From: Vibrio rhizosphaerae
GTDB lineage: Bacteria; Pseudomonadota; Gammaproteobacteria; Enterobacterales; Vibrionaceae
Reading direction: 5' to 3'
DNA length: 64,000 nucleotides
Assembly (NCBI RefSeq): GCF_024347095.1
Contig: NZ_AP024903.1
Span: 1,736,001 to 1,800,000 of the forward strand
Position numbers and translations under genes: made by a program. Positions within the stretch are counted from its first letter, which is position 1. Every line of letters begins with the position of its first letter. Shown here in pieces: positions 1-11,429 of this stretch. The notes below the pieces were generated by a model. The model did no database searches. It was not told where the DNA came from and saw only the letters and a program-made list of their open reading frames with translations.

Positions 1-1187
<1,187 letters not shown>

Positions 1188-1188
1188 G

Positions 1189-1216
1189 CGCTGAATTCCC
1201 CGATGGAATTCGAGCG
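1189..1216 (+). other. Intercistronic hairpin between pigE and pigF
   Basis: Two GAATTC-containing arms face each other (CGCTGAATTCC against GGAATTCGAGCG, imperfect) directly after the pigE stop. No T-run follows, so it is more likely an mRNA stability or processing element than a terminator. Confidence 0.4.
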
Positions 1217-1251
1217 TTGAAATTAACTGAACACCGATAAAGGAATTTTTC

Positions 1252-2286
1252 ATGACACTCACGAAACAAGATGCCGTTAATCAGATGATGGGCTTTTTTC
1301 AGGCGAAAACACTGACAGCCGCTCTAGATTTAAAATTATTCGATCATTTACATCATCAAGATTTGAGCGCTCAGATGGTTGCTGACAAACTTAATAGTCC
1401 GCTGCGCTCCGTCGAACAGATGCTGATCGCACTACGTGCGATGGGCTATTTGGAAAAACAGGGCGAGAGCTACCACTTGCCACAGGAACACGCTTCATTT
1501 CTGGTCAGCAGTGAGCCAATGTGGCTGGGATGGTTAGGCCGTCATATCGATACCTTCTTATACCCATTGTGGGGAGAACTAAAAACCGCAGTCATCAGTG
1601 ATAGCAATCAACGTCAGGCAGTATTTGGCGATAACCGGAGCTGGTTCGATATCCTCTATCAAAATCCGGATGATGTCACTGACTTCCAGGAGTTTCTGGG
1701 AAAGTTTGCCGCACCATTCATTGAAGGATTTATCCAAGGCTACGATTTTGCTCAACACCATTCATTTCTCGATATCGGCAGTGGTATCGGCACATTGCCA
1801 ATTGCTGTCGCCGAGAGTTATCCCGACATTAATCTGACAATTTGCGAGCTGCCTCAGGCGTGTGCTTTTTTGCGCGATCGCTTAGCCGTCCAAGGTTATG
1901 GCGACAGAATCAACGTGATTGAAGGTAATGTGATTTCCGGGAAACTGGCGTTACAGGATCACGATTTGATTCATTTAGGCTGGATGCTTCATGACTACGC
2001 CCCGGAAATTCAGCTGACTATCCTGCAAAACATTTATGACGCAATGCCAGCCGGCGGACGCTTCATGGCATCTGAAACCCCACTGAATGATGAGAAGTCA
2101 GGGCCTGAATTTACCGCCCTGCTCTCACTCAATATGCTGGTTTCAACCGATGGCGGCATTGAAAGCAGTACCGAGGAATATCTGGAACGCTTCCGGACCG
2201 TCGGTTTCGAAAATGTTCGGATTATCGAACTGTCTGGCCCCCGGACTCTCATCTGTGGTGATAAGCCTCAATCAACCCATCAGTAA
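1252..2286 (+). CDS. pigF: PigF, SAM-dependent O-methyltransferase
   Basis: A 344-residue small-molecule O-methyltransferase. The N-terminal ~100 residues form the winged-helix dimerisation domain (QMMGFFQAKTLTAALDLKLFD). The SAM-binding glycine loop FLDIGSGIGT sits near residues 173-182, followed by the acidic ICELP strand and the HLGWMLHDY catalytic region typical of this family. In prodigiosin synthesis PigF methylates the hydroxyl of 4-hydroxy-bipyrrole carbaldehyde (HBC) to give MBC, with help from PigN. AAGGA lies just before the ATG. Its stop codon overlaps the ribosome-binding site of pigG. Confidence 0.92.
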   Translation: MTLTKQDAVNQMMGFFQAKTLTAALDLKLFDHLHHQDLSAQMVADKLNSPLRSVEQMLIALRAMGYLEKQGESYHLPQEHASFLVSSEPMWLGWLGRHIDTFLYPLWGELKTAVISDSNQRQAVFGDNRSWFDILYQNPDDVTDFQEFLGKFAAPFIEGFIQGYDFAQHHSFLDIGSGIGTLPIAVAESYPDINLTICELPQACAFLRDRLAVQGYGDRINVIEGNVISGKLALQDHDLIHLGWMLHDYAPEIQLTILQNIYDAMPAGGRFMASETPLNDEKSGPEFTALLSLNMLVSTDGGIESSTEEYLERFRTVGFENVRIIELSGPRTLICGDKPQSTHQ

Positions 2287-2296
2287 GGAGCGCATG

Positions 2297-2560
2297 ATGT
2301 TAACGAACCAATTAATCCAGCATATCGCCCAACAGTTTCTTGACGGAGAGACTGATGGCTTAGACAGCGAAACGCCATTATTTGAGCTGAATATTGTTGA
2401 TTCTGCCGCAATTTTTGATCTGGTCGATTTTTTAAAGAATCAAGCTCAGGTCGAGATCAAAATGCAAGATATCTACCCGGAAAACTTTGCATCCGTTGCC
2501 GCGATGGTTGCGCTGGTCGAACGGTTAAAGGCGAATCAAACTGAAGGAGAAAACGTATGA
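2297..2560 (+). CDS. pigG: PigG, stand-alone peptidyl carrier protein
   Basis: A carrier protein of about 87 residues. The phosphopantetheine serine is in LNIVDSAAIFDLVDF (serine codon 2402-2404). PigG carries the prolyl group loaded by PigI, which is then oxidised to pyrrolyl-2-carboxyl-S-PCP by PigA (outside the window). The Shine-Dalgarno AAGGAG at 2285-2290 overlaps the pigF stop. It gives 6-nt spacing to the ATG at 2297 and only 3 nt to the ATG at 2294, so I prefer 2297. The 3' end overlaps pigH by an ATGA junction. Confidence 0.9.
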   Translation: MLTNQLIQHIAQQFLDGETDGLDSETPLFELNIVDSAAIFDLVDFLKNQAQVEIKMQDIYPENFASVAAMVALVERLKANQTEGENV

Positions 2561-4497
2561 CCGAACATAACCAAGCAGCATCTGAGGCACTACAGCAATT
2601 CATTCTGCAAACCTTTTCCACCATCACCGAATATCCGGTGGATGCCTTGCCATTAACGAGTCACCTGGAAAATGATTTAGGGGTTGATTCAATTGCTTTA
2701 GCGGATATTGCCACCACACTGACCAAACAACTTCAGCTTGCAACACCTCTGGCGACAGATAAGCTGGATACGCTTGCAGATATTGTCGCTGCGATTGCAT
2801 CCACGACATATCAGTTACCGACGGCAACGTCTGCGGCCAAACCAACTTCAGACACACATTGGCTGGATGACATGATTTGTCAGGTTTTCGCAAGCCATAG
2901 TGGTTATCCGGCGGACTCTCTGACGATGAGCGCTCAGATCGAAAATGATTTAGGGATTGATTCAATCAATGTGCTTGAGGTTCAGAGTGAACTGCTGACC
3001 ATGCTGGGACTCGATCCGAAACTCACCTTACCCAAAGCCGAAACACTGGCAGCGATGAAAGCAGCACTTGTCAGTCAACTTCCGCACAATGGTGAAGGCT
3101 ATCAACCCCCGGTGAGCGTAACAGCAGAAGCGACCCCAACCTGTGACGAAGACGATCCATACGCGCACCTTGCGCTGTCTTCAGCCGCTGATCGTCAACA
3201 AATCGGTGACCCGCGAACCATGCGCGATTTCGTCGGAATTCAACACCCGGATTTATTTCACAAAGCCCGAGAATTCCGTAAGTTCTACCATGAAAAACGG
3301 GATAATCAGCTTTACTGGTATGGGATGCCGCTAGAAACACCGTGTAAAAACCGCGCAGTGATTTTTGATGAAACAACCGGGAAAAGCCGCGAGTTTCTGA
3401 TGTTTGGCTCAAACAGCTATCTGGGATTATCCAGTCATCCGGAAGTCATTCAAGCCATTCAGGATGCCGCCGGTCTATACGGTGCCACCAATACCGGCTG
3501 TCGGATTATTGCCGGTAGTAACATGTTGCACTTGGAGCTGGAACGTAAACTGGCAAAACTGAAAGGCCGGGATGACTGTATCGTTTATCCGTCCGGTTAT
3601 TCAGCCAACCTCGGTTGTATTTCTGCCCTGACCAGTAAACATGATCTGGTGTTTACCGACTCGATTAACCATATGAGTATTCAGGATGGCTGTAAACTGG
3701 CGGGCGCTCAGCGCAAAATTTACGATCACTCGCTGACCAGTCTGGAAAAATCGTTGGCGAAATATGCCGATCATCCGGGCGGAAAACTGATTGTTACCGA
3801 CGGGGTGTTCAGTATGCACGGGGATATCGTCGATCTGCCGCGTCTGGTTAAACTGGCTGAGCGTTACGGGGCGAAAGTGCTGGTTGACGATGCTCACTCA
3901 ACCGGCGTGTTAGGGAAAACCGGCTCTGGTACTTCCGAACACTTCAATATGAAAGGTCAGGTTGATCTCGAACTGGGCACCATGAGTAAATCCCTTTCCG
4001 GCCTTGGCGGATACGTGTGTGCCGATGGAGACGTGGTCGAGTATCTCCGTTTTTATTCCAACTCTTATGTCTTTGCTGCAACCATCCCTGCCCATGTGGC
4101 TGCGGGTGTGATTGCATCCATCGATATCATGCTGCGCGAACCCGAGCGGCTGACTCGCCTGTGGGATAACATTTACTATTTCCGGACACGTCTGCTCAAT
4201 GCCGGATTTGATCTGGAAAATTCCGATTCAGCGATTATCCCGGTTGTGGTCGGTGATGATGCGAAAACCTTGTTATTTGGCCGCGCGGTCAGAAAACGGG
4301 GAATGTACTGCCAGACTGTCGTCTTCCCCGGCGTCAGTGTCGGCGACGCCCGGTTACGGATCAGTGTCACCAGCGAACATACCCGGCAGGATCTCGATGA
4401 GGCTTACCAAATTCTGGTTGATTCAGCCCTTGAGGTCGGCGTGCCTGTGGCTGACACGGCACGGAACCGGGAAAAAGTTGCCATCGCGGAGGCATAA
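2557..4497 (+). CDS. pigH: PigH, didomain ACP plus alpha-oxoamine synthase
   Basis: A 646-residue fusion. Two tandem acyl carrier domains come first, each with the LGxDSI phosphopantetheine motif (Ser45 in LGVDSIAL, Ser136 in LGIDSINV). A full alpha-oxoamine synthase domain of the KBL/BioF family follows from about residue 260, with LVDDAHSTGVLGKTG and the PLP lysine Lys478 in GTMSKSLSG. In the bipyrrole branch malonyl is condensed on the ACPs with the pyrrole unit from PigJ. The oxoamine synthase then joins serine by decarboxylation to make 4-hydroxy-bipyrrole methanol (HBM). It overlaps pigG by 4 nt; pigI starts 3 nt after its stop. Confidence 0.93.
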   Translation: MTEHNQAASEALQQFILQTFSTITEYPVDALPLTSHLENDLGVDSIALADIATTLTKQLQLATPLATDKLDTLADIVAAIASTTYQLPTATSAAKPTSDTHWLDDMICQVFASHSGYPADSLTMSAQIENDLGIDSINVLEVQSELLTMLGLDPKLTLPKAETLAAMKAALVSQLPHNGEGYQPPVSVTAEATPTCDEDDPYAHLALSSAADRQQIGDPRTMRDFVGIQHPDLFHKAREFRKFYHEKRDNQLYWYGMPLETPCKNRAVIFDETTGKSREFLMFGSNSYLGLSSHPEVIQAIQDAAGLYGATNTGCRIIAGSNMLHLELERKLAKLKGRDDCIVYPSGYSANLGCISALTSKHDLVFTDSINHMSIQDGCKLAGAQRKIYDHSLTSLEKSLAKYADHPGGKLIVTDGVFSMHGDIVDLPRLVKLAERYGAKVLVDDAHSTGVLGKTGSGTSEHFNMKGQVDLELGTMSKSLSGLGGYVCADGDVVEYLRFYSNSYVFAATIPAHVAAGVIASIDIMLREPERLTRLWDNIYYFRTRLLNAGFDLENSDSAIIPVVVGDDAKTLLFGRAVRKRGMYCQTVVFPGVSVGDARLRISVTSEHTRQDLDEAYQILVDSALEVGVPVADTARNREKVAIAEA

Positions 4498-4500
4498 ACA

Positions 4501-5967
4501 ATGGCGATATCAACGATTTTAAACCGTTTGTTATCTCATATTCGTCATGCGCCGGATCGGTCAGCGCTGCGTTGTGGAACGCAGCACTGGACTTATGCGC
4601 AACTGGGCCAACGGGTGCTGCACATTGCTGCAGCACTCCGGCAGATGGAATTATCACATCAGGGGATTTTACTCAATCTTCCCAAATGCCCGGATACCGT
4701 TGCAGCCATCTACGCCGTGTGGTTGACGGATAATCATTACATTCCGGTTGATTTCAGCCAGCCGGAATCAAGAATTCAGCGCATTATCGATATCGCCCGG
4801 CCGGCACTGGTCATTGATCAGGATTGGCTAGACACGCTTGATGATCAAACGGTGTCCGGAACAACAGTCGCGGATTTTCAGGTCTTCAGTCACTCGCTCG
4901 CGGCGGTGTTATATACTTCGGGTTCCACCGGCCAACCCAAAGGTGTCCGGCTCACGCATACGATGCTCAGCTTTTTTATTGAATGGGCAATTGAGGATAT
5001 TGGGCTGCAAGCGGAAGATACCCTGTCGAATCATGCCAGCTTTGCTTTTGACCTGAGTACCTTTGACCTGTTTGCTGCCGCGTCCGTCGGCGCTTGTGTC
5101 TGGATTATTCAGGAATCCGAGCAAAAAAATTGTCCGGCATTGATTGAAGGCATCATGCAACACCAAGTCACCGTGTGGTACAGCGTCCCTTCGATTCTGG
5201 CGATGATGGAGAAAAGTGGCTTACTGAATCAGAATGTGACAGCGTCACTGAGACGCGTTATTTTTGCTGGTGAGGCCTACCCGATTGCAGCATTTCGTCA
5301 ACTGCTTGAGCATCTCCCCCGCTACTGCCAAGCCAGCAACTGGTATGGCCCGACAGAAACCAATGTGTGTACTGCCTATACCATTGACCGTGACCGTTTG
5401 TCTGAGCAGGATCATATCCCGATTGGTTATCCGCTCCCGGGTCTTCTGGGTGAAATTGAAGATGATACCGGCCAACGCTACCCGCTCCCGGATTGTATCG
5501 GTGTCAGTGGTGAGTTACTGATTTCAGGACCTTGTGTGACGCCGGGCTATCTGAATGCGCCTCAGTCACGCCAAACCAGTCTGCATGCCAAGCATTGCCA
5601 TGCGACCGGTGACCGCGTTGAACTGACGCAAGATGGCCTCATCTATCGTGGCCGGATCGACGATATGGTCAAGATCAATGGTTATCGGGTAGAACTGGGC
5701 GAAATAGAGTCCGCTTTATACCAACATCCGGCGATTCAACAGGTGGCGCTGTTTGTTGAACTCGGTGAACTCAGCCAGCAGTTGGTGATGGTCACTGTGC
5801 TTAAAACCCCTGAAACCAAATTAAGTCTGCTTGCGATTAAACAGTTTCTGCGGGAAAAACTCCCCGCTTATATGTTGCCGCAGAAGCTGGTCATCACCGA
5901 TCAGTTACCGATGAATGCCAATGGTAAAGTCGACCGCAGACGTTTAGCGGAGGTCATGCCAAGATGA
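4501..5967 (+). CDS. pigI: PigI, L-prolyl-AMP ligase
   Basis: A 488-residue stand-alone adenylation enzyme that activates L-proline and loads PigG. Motifs in order: [12 protein letters not shown] phosphate loop (about residues 139-150), [31 protein letters not shown] hinge region, and the C-terminal lysine in [11 protein letters not shown]. The length and lack of a carrier domain fit PigI rather than an NRPS module. It overlaps pigJ by 4 nt (ATGA), which suggests translational coupling. Confidence 0.92.
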   Translation: MAISTILNRLLSHIRHAPDRSALRCGTQHWTYAQLGQRVLHIAAALRQMELSHQGILLNLPKCPDTVAAIYAVWLTDNHYIPVDFSQPESRIQRIIDIARPALVIDQDWLDTLDDQTVSGTTVADFQVFSHSLAAVLYTSGSTGQPKGVRLTHTMLSFFIEWAIEDIGLQAEDTLSNHASFAFDLSTFDLFAAASVGACVWIIQESEQKNCPALIEGIMQHQVTVWYSVPSILAMMEKSGLLNQNVTASLRRVIFAGEAYPIAAFRQLLEHLPRYCQASNWYGPTETNVCTAYTIDRDRLSEQDHIPIGYPLPGLLGEIEDDTGQRYPLPDCIGVSGELLISGPCVTPGYLNAPQSRQTSLHAKHCHATGDRVELTQDGLIYRGRIDDMVKINGYRVELGEIESALYQHPAIQQVALFVELGELSQQLVMVTVLKTPETKLSLLAIKQFLREKLPAYMLPQKLVITDQLPMNANGKVDRRRLAEVMPR

Positions 5968-8330
5968 GTGTCGATCCATCAAATCACCTCGCCATTGTCA
6001 GTATTGGATGTGTCTTTCCCGGTCAGCGTGATTTTCGTCAGCTGGCGGAGCCACAAGCGTGGCAACAACTGATCCAGCAGCATTATGCCTCCCCGTGGCA
6101 AAATTCAGATCCAGAACTGAAGACCAAGGTCGCGCTGTCTATCGGCCAAGTCAGTGATCCGGACTTTGATTACAGAAAGTTCGCCATACCACCGCTGTTT
6201 CGTAAAGCAGTCAGTAAAGAAACCCGCTTAGCGCTGTTAGCTGCTGATGAGGTTTTGCAACAGATAACCATCCCGGAAAGCCTGCGGGATCACTGTGATC
6301 AATTCTGTGCCGTCCATCTGGGGAGTGATGCCGCCTATCGCAATGCCGCAAAAGTTCAGGTATTACGCCTACTGGGAGATCAACTGACCGAACAGGGCTA
6401 TTCTCCTCAAGAAACAGCACAACAGATTGATGCATATAAGCAACAACTCGTACAATGTTTAGGTGCCTCTTCCCATGATCGCGTCGGAGAAATGGCCTCC
6501 AGCATCCCTGCCCGGATTGCCCACTTTGCTCAGACCCGCGGTAAATGCCAGACCCTTGATGGTGCGGATTTGGGCGGGATACGGCTGCTGCAACTGGCGC
6601 AGGATAGCTTTCGTTGCCAAGACAGCCGGATCGCCCTCTTGACATCGGTCCAATGTTTTCACCATCCGGAACAAGCCAATCTATTACTGGAACAAGGCGT
6701 TTCTGCCAGTCAAACCTGGCTGGAAGGTGCGATTAGTCTGTTGGTTTGCCCGGTACATGTTGCTCAGGAAAATCAATGGCCGGTTCTGGCAGAATTGGGG
6801 GATATTCATACCCTCTCATCGACTGATGACACAGCCGGGCATTGTGACTATTTTGCCGGGGCAAATCAGGTGTTTTGCCAGTTACTCGACATGTTGCGTC
6901 AGCAGAAGCAGCACTGTTTCGGGCATTCATTTACAGGGCGCGGATGGCAAATCAGCCCGACATCGGTCAATCCAGCGATCCCGCATCCACAATCACCAAT
7001 CCAGATTCTGGATTACTGTCCGCTGACCGCGCTTGGTCATGATAAGTTGCCCTTCTGGCAAACCTTGACACAAGGGGAAGATACCCTTCAGCCATTATCT
7101 GCCGAACAGCTGCATCAAGTGGCATTATTTCGCCCGAATCCCCAGAAACTCAGTACCTATATTCGTCAGGCGATGGGCTTTCCCAGTCATCACATTCAGG
7201 ATGTGACTCCCGAGAAACCGATGATGCCGGCAAAACAACACCGGCTGGATGTCACCCAACAATACCTGCTCAATGGCAGTACATGTTTATCGCTGCCCTC
7301 AGATGCTGCCAGTCGTCGGACGGCGATTATTGTCGCAACGAATCTGTCGCTGACCCCCGACCGGATACGTACGGTACGCCACTTATGGGATCAATTACCT
7401 CAGACAATCAGGCTCCCCCGTCCTCAGCCTCTGCCACAAAACCGGTGGAACTGGTATGGCGCCAGCGGTATCGGCTCTGCGATGTTACTCGCCCAACAGT
7501 TAGGACTGGACGCGGATTGTTATGCGGTTGAGGCGGCATGTGCCAGCGCTATGGCGGCGCTTCATGATGCGGTGAGATCGTTGCAATCGGGACGTTATGA
7601 TCAGGTCATCGTCGCAGGAATTGAAATGGCAACCACAGAACGCGATTTAGTGTTGTGCAGTGCTCAGATGATGCTCTCAACCTCTCGGATTCGTCCGTTT
7701 GCCGATAACAATGACGGATTTACGCCCGGAGATGGCGGGGGGATCTTTATCCTTTGCCGTCAACCCGACGACTCAGAATCAATTGCGACCATTCGTGCGA
7801 TTTCCGGTTCATGTGACAGCCGGTCGATGACCGCACCGGATCCGGAAGGACAAGCGCTCGCAATCGAAAAAACACTGGCACTCACTGACGTCACCCCCAC
7901 ACAGATTCAATACATTGAGGCTCATGGTACTGGCACCGCTCTGGGGGATGTCTCGGAAATCAGCGCGATTCGGCAACATTATCAACGCACAGCGGACACA
8001 ATAGAAATGGAACCGCCATCCGCACCGTTGTATATCGGTTCAGTCAAATACAATTTCGGTCACTGCTTTGCCGGTGCCGCAGCTTTGAGTGTGTGCAAGG
8101 TACTCAGTGCATTTGAACATGAACAAATACCTCCGACGCCGATTCACGGGCAGCTGAATCCTCAGCTGATGCTGGCCGATCTGCCGGCTGAGATTCCTCA
8201 GCAGACGATCCCCTGGTCTTATCCTGATTCGGGAGGACGTATCGCTGCTATCAACTCGTTTGGTACGGGCGGCATTAATTACCATCTGATTCTCGAACAG
8301 CGTGGCGCAACCGCGGAACACAATCAATAA
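5964..8330 (+). CDS. pigJ: PigJ, double beta-ketoacyl synthase, N-terminal half inactive
   Basis: A 788-residue protein with two ketosynthase-fold halves. The C-terminal half has a full triad: Cys526 in [10 protein letters not shown], His in [12 protein letters not shown], and His in [13 protein letters not shown]. The N-terminal half keeps the fold signature ([21 protein letters not shown]), but the position of the active cysteine is occupied by Asp202 (GADLGG). It therefore resembles a chain-length-factor partner fused in cis. PigJ condenses pyrrolyl from PigG with malonyl on the PigH carriers. It overlaps pigI; pigK begins 46 bp later. Confidence 0.92.
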   Translation: MSVDPSNHLAIVSIGCVFPGQRDFRQLAEPQAWQQLIQQHYASPWQNSDPELKTKVALSIGQVSDPDFDYRKFAIPPLFRKAVSKETRLALLAADEVLQQITIPESLRDHCDQFCAVHLGSDAAYRNAAKVQVLRLLGDQLTEQGYSPQETAQQIDAYKQQLVQCLGASSHDRVGEMASSIPARIAHFAQTRGKCQTLDGADLGGIRLLQLAQDSFRCQDSRIALLTSVQCFHHPEQANLLLEQGVSASQTWLEGAISLLVCPVHVAQENQWPVLAELGDIHTLSSTDDTAGHCDYFAGANQVFCQLLDMLRQQKQHCFGHSFTGRGWQISPTSVNPAIPHPQSPIQILDYCPLTALGHDKLPFWQTLTQGEDTLQPLSAEQLHQVALFRPNPQKLSTYIRQAMGFPSHHIQDVTPEKPMMPAKQHRLDVTQQYLLNGSTCLSLPSDAASRRTAIIVATNLSLTPDRIRTVRHLWDQLPQTIRLPRPQPLPQNRWNWYGASGIGSAMLLAQQLGLDADCYAVEAACASAMAALHDAVRSLQSGRYDQVIVAGIEMATTERDLVLCSAQMMLSTSRIRPFADNNDGFTPGDGGGIFILCRQPDDSESIATIRAISGSCDSRSMTAPDPEGQALAIEKTLALTDVTPTQIQYIEAHGTGTALGDVSEISAIRQHYQRTADTIEMEPPSAPLYIGSVKYNFGHCFAGAAALSVCKVLSAFEHEQIPPTPIHGQLNPQLMLADLPAEIPQQTIPWSYPDSGGRIAAINSFGTGGINYHLILEQRGATAEHNQ

Positions 8331-8376
8331 CGGATATTTTACCCCACCGAACCCTAGATGAAAAAAGGACAAAAAA

Positions 8377-8691
8377 ATGAAAACCATTGTGCATAAGATT
8401 CGCCTGAAAGACATCACCCTATACCATGAGTTCCGTGACTGGGTAGTCCACACCGACTACCAAGCCTGTCATCAGCTTGATTCTGTGCTGGCATTTGATG
8501 TGATTGATGTCAGTCAGTCTGCCGATGCTCAATTCCACTTCATCGAGATCATTCGTCTCAGTTCTCTGGAAGCATTCGACCGTGATATGCAAACACCGGT
8601 CTTCCAAAATCTGGTTGCACGCTTTGAACAGATGGCTGAAGTCATTGAAGAAATTTCCGGAGAAAGAATTGGTAATGGCTATCAACAGTGA
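8377..8691 (+). CDS. pigK: PigK, small pathway protein of unclear function
   Basis: A 104-residue soluble protein, starting KTIVHKIRLKD and ending near GNGYQQ. A strong AAGGA lies upstream of the ATG. It has the size and position of PigK, for which a chaperone or helper role near PigJ has been suggested. No catalytic motif is visible. The fold may belong to the dimeric alpha-beta barrel group, which is a guess. It overlaps the start of pigL by 17 nt, and the pigL ribosome-binding site (GGAGAAAG) lies inside pigK. Confidence 0.85.
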   Translation: MKTIVHKIRLKDITLYHEFRDWVVHTDYQACHQLDSVLAFDVIDVSQSADAQFHFIEIIRLSSLEAFDRDMQTPVFQNLVARFEQMAEVIEEISGERIGNGYQQ

Positions 8692-9424
8692 AAACCATGT
8701 TCATAGCTTCCCTCTCTCTGCAGCGGGCACATCGGTGCCCCGTTTGATGATTGCGCCAGCGCGGTTTGAGCCACATGCAACGATGGCTGACATGCGCTCG
8801 CAAGTCAGACAGCAAGCGCGCAAGCACACCAGACAGTGGCTGAATCAGGTATGGCATACTGCCGGTTTACCGTTCAGTTGCCAAAGAGAAGACAAGGTTG
8901 CACAGAAAACCAAGTGCTTTGAATTCAATATCATATATACTCAGCAAGGTCAGCCGTTCGGTTTTCATCCCGATATCGGTCCGTGTGGTGTGTCAGTCAG
9001 CCACAGTGGTATTTGGTATGCCATTGCCACCGCACCACAACGGACATTGGGGATTGATCTCCAATGCTACCGGCATTTTGGCGCGTCAGCCCGGCAATGG
9101 GCTTTCACAGCGGAAGAATGTACCCAATCCATGACGTTCCTGTGTGCCGCTTGGGCGGTACGGGAAGCCTTTTTGAAAAGTCATGGGACCGGGTTGCCTC
9201 ATGTATTGCGAACCATTGACATCGACTGGCAACAACAACGAGTATCCGATCCGACGGCAAACTTGAGTGAACGTCTGTTCTGGCTGATTCATGGCTTATA
9301 TTGGGTCTGTGCGATCTGTTATGGCCCGGAAAGCGATGCCCCAGAATATGAGCGTCCGGAATTGGATATAACGACGTTGTCTACCTCGGTCCCATTCACT
9401 GTTTCATCCGGCAGGAGCATATAA
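8675..9424 (+). CDS. pigL: PigL, 4'-phosphopantetheinyl transferase
   Basis: A 249-residue Sfp-type phosphopantetheinyl transferase that activates the carrier domains of PigG and PigH. Visible motifs: GPCGVSVSHSG (CoA/Mg region), TLGIDLQCY (Mg-binding Asp), and CAAWAVREAFLKSHGTGL, corresponding to the family W-x-x-KEA-x-x-K signature with R replacing the first K. The frame stays open further upstream, but ATG 8675 has the GGAGAAAG ribosome-binding site at 8659-8667 and gives a normal family length. pigM follows after 2 nt. Confidence 0.9.
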   Translation: MAINSENHVHSFPLSAAGTSVPRLMIAPARFEPHATMADMRSQVRQQARKHTRQWLNQVWHTAGLPFSCQREDKVAQKTKCFEFNIIYTQQGQPFGFHPDIGPCGVSVSHSGIWYAIATAPQRTLGIDLQCYRHFGASARQWAFTAEECTQSMTFLCAAWAVREAFLKSHGTGLPHVLRTIDIDWQQQRVSDPTANLSERLFWLIHGLYWVCAICYGPESDAPEYERPELDITTLSTSVPFTVSSGRSI

Positions 9425-9426
9425 TT

Positions 9427-10476
9427 ATGTTTACGACATCGTTTGAACACAATCTGGCCGGTGCGATTGATATTGCTCGCTCGGCCCCCTCGTCTCATAA
9501 CTGCCAGCCGTGGGCGGTCCACTATTCCCCTTTATCCCGAAAGGGCTATCTGGCCATTGACCGTCGCCGGGCTTTGAAAGGCCTGCCGTCCTTAGAAAAT
9601 GAAATGCTGATGAGCTGTGGGATTTTCTTTCAGCATATTGAGACATTAATGCGCTATGCCGGAACACCGCTACAATGGACATGGTTTGATGACTCAGATA
9701 CGTCATCGCCACTGCCCAACGATCAAGATGGTCTCATCTGTTTCTCTCCGGGGGATTTGCAAGTGGCAAATTCAGAGGCTTATTTTTATCTGGCTGAGCA
9801 GATTCAACAACGTCACACCAACCGGATGCCTTATGAAACGACAACACTCTCCGCGCTACAACAGTTCCGGTTGCAGGAAATTTTCAGCGACTCCCCGGTT
9901 CAGTTAAATATGTGGCAAGACCAAGTCAGCCGCAAACACGTTGCTGATTTGGTCTATCAATATGCAGCACTGGATTTTGCCGACAAACAAGCTTGGCAGG
10001 AAACCTATAGTTTTATTCATTTTGATAAGAATAAACCGGCGGAGGACGGGTTCTACCTTCATCATCTATTTGGCAAGATCCCTGCTTATGCAGAATGGTT
10101 ATTCCGTATCGGTTTTCATCCGAAACTGAATCCATTCACTCGCTTGCTGCGGTTACCTCAGTTTATGGCCCGTGAGTTTTCGAAGCTGACCGGACAAGGG
10201 CCGCAATATTTGGCTCTGAGTCTGCCCGAGCCCAATCAGCATAATCTGTTTCTGGCAGGAAGAATGCTGGCCCGATTATGGTTGTTACTTCAGCAATGGG
10301 GCTGGGGCATTCATCCGCTCAGTGTACTCGTTCAACACGATTTACCCAAAGCAACACTGGCAAAGACGCTGGGAATGACACATCTACCGATATTTTTTGC
10401 CCGATTCGGGCAAATTAAAATAGCAGCAGATATTTCACCCCGACGTCATTTAGACAGTATTTTAACTATCGATTAA
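9427..10476 (+). CDS. pigM: PigM, nitroreductase-like oxidoreductase
   Basis: A 349-residue protein of the flavin nitroreductase-like (Acg-type) superfamily, recognised by the N-terminal IARSAPSSHNCQPW signature and the bilobed spacing of the rest. In the bipyrrole branch PigM is assigned the oxidation of HBM alcohol to the aldehyde HBC before methylation by PigF. ATG lies directly after the pigL stop, and the ribosome-binding site GGCAGGAG is inside the pigL end. The function is from the known pathway; only the fold is visible here. Confidence 0.88.
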   Translation: MFTTSFEHNLAGAIDIARSAPSSHNCQPWAVHYSPLSRKGYLAIDRRRALKGLPSLENEMLMSCGIFFQHIETLMRYAGTPLQWTWFDDSDTSSPLPNDQDGLICFSPGDLQVANSEAYFYLAEQIQQRHTNRMPYETTTLSALQQFRLQEIFSDSPVQLNMWQDQVSRKHVADLVYQYAALDFADKQAWQETYSFIHFDKNKPAEDGFYLHHLFGKIPAYAEWLFRIGFHPKLNPFTRLLRLPQFMAREFSKLTGQGPQYLALSLPEPNQHNLFLAGRMLARLWLLLQQWGWGIHPLSVLVQHDLPKATLAKTLGMTHLPIFFARFGQIKIAADISPRRHLDSILTID

Positions 10477-10529
10477 GCCCTCAGCGACAAGAGGGAAAAT
10501 ATAAATTGTCCTCGCAAGAAGGAGTTATT

Positions 10530-11258
10530 ATGGAAATTTGGATCACGTTAATTGTCATTATGTTGGTTTTATCCGGGCTGGCTTATCGGGCTACGCGGAA
10601 AGCACAGGATACTCGCCCTATGTTCATCTGGGGATTTAATACCATGGCTCCGGTTGCCCTTGCCTATTGTTATTGGGGAAGCGGTGATTTTGGTCATAAA
10701 GCGTTAATTATTGTATTTGTTGGCATTTATTTATTGCGAATGAATATTGTATTGACGCGTTGGTATGTGAATACTGCCGCAGCGAAACTCGGTGGCGTCA
10801 TCCCCGAACAGCAACAGCCGATGCTGGCCATCATGATGGTCAACATTTTCGGCTGGCTCTACTGTTTACCGTTTTACTGGGCTGCCGATATTCAAGGGCC
10901 GTTCGGCGCGATGCAATGGTTAGCCATTATTGTTTATATTATCGGCACCATCTATCACTTCGGCAGTGACTATCAAAAACGTCGTTTCAAACAGAACCCT
11001 AACAATCGTGGCAAGCTGTTAAACACTGGTTTTTGGGGGACCTCCCGTCATCCGAATTATTTTGGCGACTTCCTGATTTTTGTCAGTTTTGGTCTGCTTG
11101 CGAATCATTGGATTGGGCTCATCGCACCACTTACCAATATCGGACAATATTATGGGGATGCCATTCCGAAAAGCGAAAAAATGTCTGGTGAACGTTATGG
11201 CGAACAATGGGAAAATTATAAACGGAAAGTGAAGTGTTTTATTCCGTTTGTCGTGTAA
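10530..11258 (+). CDS. pigN: PigN, DUF1295-type integral membrane protein
   Basis: A 242-residue membrane protein with about six hydrophobic segments. The conserved C-terminal GTSRHPNYFGDFLIF is the hallmark of the DUF1295/steroid-reductase-like methyltransferase fold. In the pathway PigN assists PigF in the last methylation to MBC. ATG 10530 has the GAAGGAG ribosome-binding site 5 nt upstream, so the longer TTG start at 10506 is unlikely. It is the last gene of the cluster; a terminator follows within 45 bp. Confidence 0.88.
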   Translation: MEIWITLIVIMLVLSGLAYRATRKAQDTRPMFIWGFNTMAPVALAYCYWGSGDFGHKALIIVFVGIYLLRMNIVLTRWYVNTAAAKLGGVIPEQQQPMLAIMMVNIFGWLYCLPFYWAADIQGPFGAMQWLAIIVYIIGTIYHFGSDYQKRRFKQNPNNRGKLLNTGFWGTSRHPNYFGDFLIFVSFGLLANHWIGLIAPLTNIGQYYGDAIPKSEKMSGERYGEQWENYKRKVKCFIPFVV

Positions 11259-11300
11259 TTCACAGTACAGACAAAGCATTGCCGACAACATCGTTCTGAC

Positions 11301-11337
11301 AAAAATAACCATCCCAATTCGGGCTGGTTATTTTTTT
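11301..11337. terminator. Bidirectional terminator closing the pig cluster
   Basis: AAAAATAACCA and TGGTTATTTTTTT form a long stem around a short CCC/GGG inner stem. The T-run lies on the + side and the A-run gives the same on the - side. It ends pigN transcription and can also end the histidine kinase transcript coming from the right. Confidence 0.85.
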
Positions 11338-11429
11338 GGTCATATGTGGCCTACTACAACATCCTGATCTCAGTGCAAATGTTGCACCGGAGATGCTTGG
11401 TCACCCCGAGCATCTCCAGAATCAATATG

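Noticed and set aside
10506..10529. Longer TTG start for pigN
   Set aside because: The ATG at 10530 has a strong GAAGGAG at proper spacing; the TTG has none.
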